A program made the translations under genes and the position numbers. This document shows positions 10,301 to 15,727 of a DNA stretch of 34,828 bases, piece after piece; within the stretch, counting starts at the first letter, position 1, and every line of letters starts with the position of its first letter. The stretch is from positions 1-34,828 of the forward strand of contig JAQTYQ010000033.1 in NCBI GenBank assembly GCA_028688225.1. The letters are read 5' to 3'. The DNA comes from Opitutaceae bacterium (lineage in GTDB: Bacteria; Verrucomicrobiota; Verrucomicrobiia; Opitutales; Opitutaceae). The notes under the pieces were generated by a model. The model did not search any database. It worked only from the letters and a program-made list of their open reading frames with translations, and had not been told where the DNA came from.

Positions 10301-10816
10301 CGAACGTCCCGTCCAGAAATCAAACAGGCGGCCGCCGCCGAAGCCGCCGATCAGCAGGGCCGTCATGGACAGCATCTCCATCAACCCCACGGCCCGGGAC
10401 AGTTGATGCGGCGCGACCAGTTCCAGCAGAATGGCCCGCTTGGCCGGCGCAAACACCGTCACCTGCAGCGCCAGCAGGAACAGGCAGACGACCGCCGCCC
10501 AGAGCAGGTGCAGCCAGAGCGCGCCCACGAGCAGCAGGATGATGAAAAACTGTGCCGCCAGCGCCAGATTGAGCACCCGGCTTTTGGAAAACCGGTCATT
10601 CACCCACCCCGCCAGCGGCGCAAACAGCACCAGCGGCGCCACCAGCAGCGCCCCCAGCAGGCCCTTGACCAGGTCGGCATCGATCCCCGTCAGCACGCCG
10701 GGAAACTGCACCAGCGCGATCAGCATCATCTTCGTCGCGTTGTCGTTGAAGGTGACCTGGGCTTGCGCGGCCAGCAGGCTCACCAGCGGGCGCGCAGAGG
10801 GTTGGGGGTTGGCCAT
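7373..10816 (-). CDS. aas: Fused lysophospholipid transporter / 2-acyl-GPE acyltransferase / acyl-ACP synthetase (LplT-Aas type)
   Basis: One 1147-residue polypeptide carries three activities. Residues about 10-415 are a 12-segment MFS permease of the LplT type, which flips lysophospholipids across the inner membrane. Residues about 425-600 are a PlsC-type acyltransferase with the NHxxxxD motif (Asn453, His454, Asp459) and FPEG at 522-525. Residues about 640-1147 are an AMP-forming acyl-ACP/CoA ligase with LFTSGTAGEPKG (791-802), GYGLTE (930-935), TGDLARFDEDG (about 1022-1032) and the catalytic lysine in GKTD (1131-1134). In E. coli these are separate LplT and Aas proteins that together re-acylate lyso-phosphatidylethanolamine. 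All key motifs look intact. The ATG at 10816 starts MANPQPSARPLVSLL; no strong ribosome-binding site is seen. The stop converges on the sensor kinase across the REP-like element. Confidence 0.92.
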   Translation of the reverse strand: MANPQPSARPLVSLLAAQAQVTFNDNATKMMLIALVQFPGVLTGIDADLVKGLLGALLVAPLVLFAPLAGWVNDRFSKSRVLNLALAAQFFIILLLVGALWLHLLWAAVVCLFLLALQVTVFAPAKRAILLELVAPHQLSRAVGLMEMLSMTALLIGGFGGGRLFDFWTGRSADPWHGAIWTAVILTGLSAASWVGFQLVPVTPAQSAEPFKASLFVRHGAQVRELWKARPLFRATLGIMFFYGLGAYIYMLCAQIGADAHQGGVGSATTAGIMLLALGAGTMLGTVSAGALSHRGVELGFIPVGGGLLFAALLALGLSVLHLSVVFYAWLALAGFASGLYLVPLYAFIQQMAGSHRRGRILAAVGLLDSLAGAAGFGLFALLASDRLFNLRASTQFFVLAGLTLAMLGYSLRHVSYHAVSVMLRAISALFYRVRVQGLENLPHGGGALVICNHVSYIDALILQVVCPRRMRFLAFAGSRLPRWLRLASRATGITVVMPRRSRAAVKRAVERLRAGELVCVFPEGQVNRTGMLMEIHKGFESVAHQAGVPVIPVFLDRKWSPMFSFSGQKYFWKQQHHRLPCPITVAIGRPLARDRINVVTVRKALLDLGEEAFSARPELGSHLGRECVRSLARRPWEAQIIDCTGERTVVKAGKLLAVAAALSRRLAGGIPERRVGIVLPPSAGCCVANLAVLLAGKIPVNLNFTAGRAPIEASLRLGEISTVLTAEAVRKKIGNFPWPEKTLDLRQEILACGKPAILKWLAAAWLLPGKLIATLLGLPHVGDHAEASLLFTSGTAGEPKGVPLTHRNLLANCAQISATGILPKEEILLACLPVFHCFGSTATLWYPILRGCAIVTTPSPLDTRRIVEVIGAERVTVLIGAPTFLRPLLKKAERHELCSLHFAVSGAEKMPIDLYKAFKERFGVEIMQGYGLTETTPVTNVNLPDPPRKGRQGESHHGHRLGSVGRLLPGMTARIIDPDTEAERPLTSTGILWLRGPNVFGGYLNDEQKTRAALRDGWFVTGDLARFDEDGFLYIEGRLSRFSKIGGEMVPHGTVEQMINETYHIDQSEGPCIAVVGVPDSSKGEALVLLTALDLNGDDLREKLFTAGLPNLWIPKIIRRVEKIPLLGSGKTDFKDCRRLAMEVAK

Positions 10817-10880
10817 GGGGAAACTGAAACGGAAAGTTATGACGGAGGTTACGTGCCTGTTTCAAGTGCGGAGAGAAAGA

Positions 10881-11531
10881 TCATGCTGGTCCGGAATCCC
10901 TCCGCTTCCAATTCCGCAGATCGCCGGCCAGGGTGCCGAAGCCATGGGGAAAATCCGCCTCGAGCCGACGCGAATCGCGGTGCCGGCGCACGCATTCCAG
11001 CGCCCGCTGGATTTCGAAGGCCAGCCCCGGCCGGTCGGTTCCGTACACCCGCCATTTGAGGTCCCGCCGCGTGTAGGGCGTCTCCCCGCGCGCCTGCCCC
11101 TCCATCCAGGCGAGCTCGGTCACCTGCGGATCCTGCCCGCAGAGGTACCACGCCTCGATGGCCGGCACCGCGATGCCCACCGCGCGCAGCACGCGGTCGC
11201 GCCCGTGCAGCGGCGGAAATTTTTTCTGCGTCTTGCGGAAGACGCCCCGCAACTGGCACAGGCGGCACTGCGGATGGAAATAGCCCGGCGCCTCGTGCTC
11301 CGTCGTGTGCACGACCGAGTCGTCGGAATCGACCACGACCACCAGCCCCTCGACGTCGGTGTTGAAATGAAGATGGCGCAGGATGGCCGGCAGCACCTGC
11401 GCGACATTGGGCCAGCCCCGGGCGCGCAGGCCCGGTTTCTCCAGGGCGATCGGTTCCGCCAGCACGGCCTCCACCAGCACCCGCAGCGCCGCCTCGTCCG
11501 CCGGCGATTCGCTCAGCAGGGCGACCTTCAT
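10881..11531 (-). CDS. TOPRIM/DUF4276-like small protein paired with an AAA ATPase
   Basis: The protein has 216 residues, starting MKVALLSESPADEAALRVLV at the ATG at 11529-11531; an upstream in-frame ATG only adds a low-complexity Gly/Pro stretch. The beginning resembles a TOPRIM strand-helix with an acidic residue (Glu8). Residues 64-71 (VVVVDSDD) give a hydrophobic strand ending in an Asp-x-Asp pair (Asp68, Asp70). Residues 122-130 (VPAIEAWYL) match the conserved IEAW motif that I associate with DUF4276-like proteins. A CRLC pair (Cys89, Cys92) could bind a metal. The gene follows the ABC-type ATPase by 136 bases in the same direction, an order like that of OLD/Gabija/PARIS-style pairs. The TOPRIM assignment comes from motif reading and is tentative; a nuclease or effector role is inference. 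Confidence 0.6.
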   Translation of the reverse strand: MKVALLSESPADEAALRVLVEAVLAEPIALEKPGLRARGWPNVAQVLPAILRHLHFNTDVEGLVVVVDSDDSVVHTTEHEAPGYFHPQCRLCQLRGVFRKTQKKFPPLHGRDRVLRAVGIAVPAIEAWYLCGQDPQVTELAWMEGQARGETPYTRRDLKWRVYGTDRPGLAFEIQRALECVRRHRDSRRLEADFPHGFGTLAGDLRNWKRRDSGPA

Positions 11532-11576
11532 GGGCGGAAGCCGGCGCCCGGGCGCGCCTCCCGGCTCCAAACGATG

Positions 11577-11609
11577 GGGAACATGTCAACTAATAGTTGA
11601 CGTGTTTCC
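11577..11609. promoter_or_regulatory. Long dyad between the ATPase and TOPRIM-like genes
   Basis: The core GTCAACTA-A-TAGTTGAC (11585-11601) is a perfect 8+8 inverted repeat around one base. Symmetry continues imperfectly outward through ACAT/GTGT to GGGAA/TTTCC. It lies 46 bases before the ATG of the downstream gene and is not followed by a T-tract on the minus strand. It therefore looks more like a protein-binding operator, or an attenuating hairpin, than an intrinsic terminator. Confidence 0.45.
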
Positions 11610-11667
11610 GATGACCTTCCGGACCTGACCCGGGACAACGATCCCGAACGGTGTGACGACGGCCCTT

Positions 11668-12672
11668 TCATTCCTCCGGCACGCCGCCCAGGATTCCGCT
11701 GAACCAGATGTCGCCGAGCGAGCCCTCGCGCAGGATCTCCTTCACGTCCGGCCGGTCGCTCAGCCGCTCGAAGGTGGCGCTGCGGCCCTGCTTGCTGGCC
11801 ACGACGATTTCCTCCGGATGGTCGTGGAACAGGTCGAGCAGGAAGGGCGAATGCGTGGTGGCCACGATCTGCACCGCCGCCCGCGTTTCGCCAAAATCCG
11901 CGGGATAACTCAGGCGGTAGAGCGCGTCGCGCACCTCGCGCAGCAGGCGCGGATGCAGGCCGCGGTCGGCCTCCTCGAGGCACAGCATCGTGGGCGGCCG
12001 CGGGGCAAAGGAAAGGGTCAGGATCGCCAGCGTGTAGAGCGCCCCCTGGGAGATGTTCTCGGCGGTGATGAGGGCGTTCTCCTCCGCCAGCCGCAGCGCC
12101 AGGAGCACCCGGCCCTCTCCCTCCGCCGGCAGCTCGATGGCGGAAAAATCCGGCAGCGCCCGGTGAAATTCGGCCTCCAGACGGGCGAAGGTCTCCGGCC
12201 GTTGTCGTTTCATTGCAGCCAGCACGGCGGCAAGGTTGCGACCATTGGAGGCCAGTTCGCCGTTCTCGGCCAGCGGCACCGGTTCGGCCATCGCGTAATG
12301 GTCAAAAAGATAGGCCCGGATGCCGCCGAGCCCCGTCCGAAGTTCCTCCCAGCGGGCCTGGGCCTCAGCGGTCGGGGGATGCCGCACCTGCAGGAGATCA
12401 CAGACGGGACCGGACTGGCAGGCCAGATGCACCTCGATGTCGGCGTTGGGTGGCGGAAACTTGAACACGATCTCGGGGCCGCCCGCCCGGGCCGCCGCCG
12501 GCGAGGGCGCACTGCCGGTCTGCTGCCGGGCCAGGGTTCGCAGCCGCAGGAACGCCTGGACGAGGCTGGTCTTGCCGCTGCCGTTGGGCCCGATGATGAG
12601 GTTGAAGGGCTCCAGCCGCAGGCTCGTCGCGCGCAAGGCCTTGAAATGCTTGAACTGGACCGAGGCAATCAC
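11668..12672 (-). CDS. ABC/SMC-like AAA ATPase (AAA_21 type, possible defence ATPase)
   Basis: The protein has 334 residues. The N-terminus (MIASVQFKHFKALRATSLRL) is typical of OLD/RecF-like ATPases. Walker A is GPNGSGKTS at 28-36. The ABC signature is near ENISQGALY (205-213), Walker B is MLCLEEADRGLHP (229-241), and the H-loop is ATTHSPF (271-277, His274). The C-terminal LGDIWFSGILGG also occurs in stand-alone ATPases of this group, from memory. There is no fused TOPRIM domain; the protein encoded next in the same direction may supply it. No membrane segment is seen. The start at 12672 gives a normal N-terminal beta strand; no clear ribosome-binding site is visible. Related ATPases act in phage defence (OLD, Gabija, PARIS, Septu) or in DNA repair. 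Which applies here is unknown. Confidence 0.85.
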   Translation of the reverse strand: MIASVQFKHFKALRATSLRLEPFNLIIGPNGSGKTSLVQAFLRLRTLARQQTGSAPSPAAARAGGPEIVFKFPPPNADIEVHLACQSGPVCDLLQVRHPPTAEAQARWEELRTGLGGIRAYLFDHYAMAEPVPLAENGELASNGRNLAAVLAAMKRQRPETFARLEAEFHRALPDFSAIELPAEGEGRVLLALRLAEENALITAENISQGALYTLAILTLSFAPRPPTMLCLEEADRGLHPRLLREVRDALYRLSYPADFGETRAAVQIVATTHSPFLLDLFHDHPEEIVVASKQGRSATFERLSDRPDVKEILREGSLGDIWFSGILGGVPEE

Positions 12673-12772
12673 GCCGGGATGCTGTCAAGATCCGCCACGG
12701 AAAGCAACCGCCGGCCGCAGGCGCCGTGTTCTGGGGGCCAGGAAACGCGCTCCACCCCGAAGGCACAGCCTG

Positions 12773-12898
12773 CTAGTGCCCGTGATTGGCGGCCGCGGCG
12801 GCCTTCGCGGCCTTGGCCTCCTCGACCACCTTCTTTTCGAACTCGGCCGGCATCTCCTCGTAGTGGCTGAATTTTTCCGCGTGCAGGCCGCGGCTGCC
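12773..12898 (-). pseudogene. Remnant of the 3' end of an EF-G2-like gene
   Basis: On the minus strand this stretch encodes the last 41 codons plus a TAG stop of the same protein as the intact gene that ends at 13419. The peptide runs GSRGLHAEKFSHY..., through the Lys/Ala tail, to ANHGH. Against 13419-13544 I count 11 differences in 126 bases. Two lie in the stop codon (TAG against TGA), eight are silent and one changes Gly to Ser. Similarity fades upstream at about 12899, and no start or upstream domain remains. The pattern shows that the piece came from a functioning homologue, not from a fresh local copy. It lies on the far side of the HicBA cassette from the intact gene. Confidence 0.85.
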
Positions 12899-12928
12899 GT
12901 CGGCTCATCCTTAAACGGCCGGCCAGAA

Positions 12929-12957
12929 AGAGCGGTTGACGCCCAGCGAGAGCGGTT
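12929..12957. promoter_or_regulatory. Paired 9-base direct repeat upstream of hicB
   Basis: AGAGCGGTT occurs at 12929-12937 and again at 12949-12957, exactly 20 bases apart, which is about two helical turns. The second copy ends 12 bases before the hicB ATG. A TTGACG hexamer at 12936-12941 overlaps the first copy. HicB antitoxins commonly repress their own promoter, so this is a candidate operator; no good -10 element was found. Confidence 0.35.
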
Positions 12958-12969
12958 CATTTTGTCCAT

Positions 12970-13176
12970 ATGATCCTCAGCGCAGTATTATCGCCGGCAG
13001 AAGAAGGCGGATTTGTGGCCCTCAATCCTGAGACGGGCACGACCACACAGGGCGAGACTGTGGAAGAGGCGCTCTCGAATCTGCGCGAGGCGACTGAATT
13101 GTTTCTCGAGGAATTCCCGCTCGCAAAGCCGGGGAACACGCTCTTGACCACATTTGAAGTCGCGGGACGTGCCTAA
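12970..13176 (+). CDS. hicB: HicB-family antitoxin
   Basis: The 68-residue protein reads MILSAVLSPAEEGGFVALNP, then GTTTQGETVEEALSNLREATELFLEE. This is the partial RNase-H-like HicB fold: a beta hairpin, the G-x-T-QG(E/D)T-x-EEA turn and a long acidic helix. It is shorter than HicB proteins that carry a C-terminal DNA-binding helix-turn-helix or ribbon-helix-helix; after residue 55 only a short strand (TTFEVAG) remains. The antitoxin binds and neutralises HicA. The gene precedes hicA and overlaps it by 23 bases, the reverse of the hicA-hicB order seen in many genomes but also common. No strong ribosome-binding site is visible. With no DNA-binding domain, autoregulation may need another factor or the HicAB complex. 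Confidence 0.88.
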   Translation: MILSAVLSPAEEGGFVALNPETGTTTQGETVEEALSNLREATELFLEEFPLAKPGNTLLTTFEVAGRA

Positions 13177-13387
13177 GTTCCCACACCTTTCAGGCGCTGA
13201 AATAATCCGGGTGCTTGAGCGACTCGGTTTCCGGCAAGTCCGCCAGAAAGGAAGCCACGTCATTCTCCGGCAAGGGTCAGCGGGCTGCGTGGTCCCGCTC
13301 CATCGGGAAGTGAAGATCGGAACTCTGGCCGGGATCCTGCGGCAAGCCGGCGTCACGCCCGACGAGTTTCTGGGGACTTTGAATTAG
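13154..13387 (+). CDS. hicA: HicA-family mRNA interferase toxin
   Basis: The 77-residue protein has the dsRNA-binding-like HicA fold. LSGAEIIRVLERLGF (12-26) is the first helix. VRQKGSHVILR (29-39) is the strand carrying the catalytic His35 in the G-S-H motif. VVPLHREVKIGTLAGILRQAGV (46-67) is the closing segment, where HREVKIGTL corresponds to the family's usual H-x-E-x-x-x-GTL. All expected residues are present, so the toxin should be active: a ribosome-independent RNase that cleaves mRNA. The start overlaps hicB by 23 bases, which suggests translational coupling; a later start would cut the first helix. The stop lies 31 bases from the convergent end of the EF-G2-like gene. The pair sits between two copies of that gene's 3' end. 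Confidence 0.9.
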   Translation: MKSRDVPKFPHLSGAEIIRVLERLGFRQVRQKGSHVILRQGSAGCVVPLHREVKIGTLAGILRQAGVTPDEFLGTLN

Positions 13388-13418
13388 CCGACCAAGCACC
13401 GCGTCGGGGAAAGTCCGG

Positions 13419-15518
13419 TCAATGCCCGTGATTCGCGGCCGCGGCGGCCTTCGCGGCCTTGGCTTCCTCGACGACCTTCTTCTCGAACTCGGCCGGCATC
13501 TCCTCGTAATGGCTGAACTTCTCCGCGTGCAGGCCGCGGCCGCCGGTGAGGGAGCGCACGACCGTGCCGTAGTGATGGAGCTCCGCCGCCGGCACGAGCG
13601 CCTTCACGACCTGCAGGCGGCCGGCGTTGTCCATGCCGAGGATCTTGCCGCGGCGGCCCGACAGGTCGCCGACGATCTTGCCCAGGCAGTCCTCGGGCAC
13701 CCTGATCTCCAGCTCATGGATCGGCTCGAGCAGGCAGGGGCGCGCGTTCAGGAACGCCTCCTTGAAGGCGAAGTAGCCGGCGATCTGGAAGGCGATGTCC
13801 TTCGAGTCCACCGGATGCATCTTGCCGTCGTAGAAATCGATCTTCACGTCCACGACGCGGTAGCCGGCGAGGATGCCCTCGGTGCAGGCGGTGTTCACGC
13901 CCTTCTCCACCGACGGCACGAACACGCGGTCGACGTTCTGGCCGGAGAGCGATTCGGTGAACTCCACGCCGCTGTCGCGCGGCGCGGGCTCGATGCGCAT
14001 CCACACCTCGGCGAACTGGCCGGCGCCGCCGGTCTGCTTCTTGTGCCGGTATTTCGACTCGGCCCGGTGGCGGATGGTCTCCCGGAAGCGGATGCGGGGC
14101 GGCATGAGCTCGAGGTCGACCTTGTAGCGGCGCTTCAGCCGTTCGAACAGGACCTCGAGGTGCAGTTCGCCCTGCGCGGAAATGATGGTCTGGTGCAGCT
14201 CGCCGTCGACCTTGGATTCGAAGGCCGGATCCTCCTCGTGCAACGCCGCGAGCCCGGCGGCCAGCTTGTCCTCGTCGCCGCGCGAGTTGAGCTTGAGCGC
14301 GGCCTGGGTGTAGGGCTTGGGATAGGTGACCTTGGGCAGCACGACGACATGCCTGGCGTCGCAAAGGGTGTTGCCGGTGTGGGTATCCCGGAGCTTCACG
14401 GCCGCGCCGATATCGCCGGCGGTGAGCGCCTCGGCGGGAGTGCGGACTTTGCCGTTGAGGCGGTACAACTGGCCGATGCGCTCGGTGACCCGGCGGTCGC
14501 TGTTGTAAAGGTCCATGCCGGTGTGCACATCGCCGGAATAGACCCGGAAGATCGAGAGGTCGCCGCTCAGCGGATCGGACAGCGTCTTGAAGGAGAACGC
14601 CACCGGCTCCCGGCCGGTCAGGCTGACCGCGCAGGGCTGGCCCGCCGCGTCGGTGGCCGGGGCCGTGGCCCGGTCGACCGGCGACGAACCGAAGCGCGCG
14701 ATGAAATCGAGCAGCCGCGCCACCCCGACGTTGCCCTCCCCCGAGGTGCAGAACAGCGGGATGAACACCTGCTTCTGCACGGCGGGATGGATGCCGGTGC
14801 GCATGACCTCCTCGGACAGGCTGCCCTCGGCGAAAAATTTCTCGAGCAGGGTGTCGTCCGACTCCGCGATGTGCTCGATGAGCTCCTTGTGCAAGACCTC
14901 GACGCGCTCCTTCCATGCGTCCGCGGCGGGCACCTCGGTGTACTTGCCCGTGCGGTCGGCCGCATAGGTGCAGACCTCGCTGCGCAGCACATCGAGCACC
15001 TGGTTGAAGCCGGGCCCGGGATTGACCGGCACCTGCATCGGGAAAACCTGGGCGCCGAAGCGCTCGCGGATTTCCTCGACGAGCAGATCGTAGTCCACGT
15101 TCTCCTTGTCGAGCGCGTTGACGACGATGATCTTGGGGATGCCGAACTGGGTGGCGTAGTCCCACATCATCTCCGTGCCAACTCCGATGCCGTGGCCGGC
15201 GTGGATGACGACGACCGCGAAATCGACGACGCGGAGGGCGTTGAGCGCCTCGCTGCTGAAGTCGAGATAGCCGGGGGTGTCGAGGAGGTTGAGCCGGCGG
15301 CCCTGCCACTCGAGGCTGAGCGGCGTGGCATGGATCGAGATCTGCCGCTGCTGCTCGCCGACGTGGTAATCGGACACGGTCGAGCCCTGGGTGATGCTGC
15401 CCATGCGGTGGATGACGTCGCCGCACATGAGCATGGCCTCCGCCAGCATCGTCTTGCCCGAGGTGGCATGACCTACGATTGCGAAGTTCCGGATATCCGC
15501 AGGTTGATAGGATTTCAT
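13419..15518 (-). CDS. EF-G2-like translational GTPase
   Basis: The 699-residue protein has the full EF-G layout. The GTPase domain has G1 GHATSGKT at 16-23, a switch I region ending QQRQIS, G3 DTPGYLDF at 80-87 and G4 NALD at 134-137. Domains II-III follow, then domain IV around RHKKQTGGAGQFAEV and domain V ending GTVVRSLTGGRGLHAEKFSHYEEMP. Two departures from canonical EF-G are visible. The catalytic His of DTPGH is Tyr83+1 (residue 84), and the Lys of NKxD is Ala135. Tyr at the first site is known in EF-G2-type paralogues, so this is probably not the main translocase. The tail is Lys/Ala-rich and ends NHGH. The gene stands alone between asmA-like and hicA, with 209 bases upstream. Its last 126 bases have a diverged second copy at 12773-12898. 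Confidence 0.88.
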   Translation of the reverse strand: MKSYQPADIRNFAIVGHATSGKTMLAEAMLMCGDVIHRMGSITQGSTVSDYHVGEQQRQISIHATPLSLEWQGRRLNLLDTPGYLDFSSEALNALRVVDFAVVVIHAGHGIGVGTEMMWDYATQFGIPKIIVVNALDKENVDYDLLVEEIRERFGAQVFPMQVPVNPGPGFNQVLDVLRSEVCTYAADRTGKYTEVPAADAWKERVEVLHKELIEHIAESDDTLLEKFFAEGSLSEEVMRTGIHPAVQKQVFIPLFCTSGEGNVGVARLLDFIARFGSSPVDRATAPATDAAGQPCAVSLTGREPVAFSFKTLSDPLSGDLSIFRVYSGDVHTGMDLYNSDRRVTERIGQLYRLNGKVRTPAEALTAGDIGAAVKLRDTHTGNTLCDARHVVVLPKVTYPKPYTQAALKLNSRGDEDKLAAGLAALHEEDPAFESKVDGELHQTIISAQGELHLEVLFERLKRRYKVDLELMPPRIRFRETIRHRAESKYRHKKQTGGAGQFAEVWMRIEPAPRDSGVEFTESLSGQNVDRVFVPSVEKGVNTACTEGILAGYRVVDVKIDFYDGKMHPVDSKDIAFQIAGYFAFKEAFLNARPCLLEPIHELEIRVPEDCLGKIVGDLSGRRGKILGMDNAGRLQVVKALVPAAELHHYGTVVRSLTGGRGLHAEKFSHYEEMPAEFEKKVVEEAKAAKAAAAANHGH

Positions 15519-15727
15519 AGACGAATCATGGGATTGCGCCCGGGGATGACGGCTGGCTGCCGGGGAACAGGCACGGCCGAGGCTGCCGGAAGCCCCGGCA
15601 AGGTGAAAGCCTGTTTTTTCGGGCCCGTGCAGGCATTAGCAACGGTTGCGCGACGGAGGAGAAGGTTGATTTATTTCCGGCCTGCCGGAGGCGGAGGGCG
15701 GGAGCATCCCGTGGGTCCGCCCGGCGC

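Noticed and set aside
8948..11059. Long plus-strand open frame of about 700 codons opposite the aas-like gene
   Set aside because: It is Gln/Arg/His/Pro-rich with no family motif and lies wholly over well-supported minus-strand genes; high GC content opens such antisense frames.
15519..15727. Gap before the EF-G2-like gene examined for tRNA, small RNA or terminator
   Set aside because: Only short GC hairpins such as GCCGG/CCGGC without a T-tract; no tRNA features and no convincing promoter.
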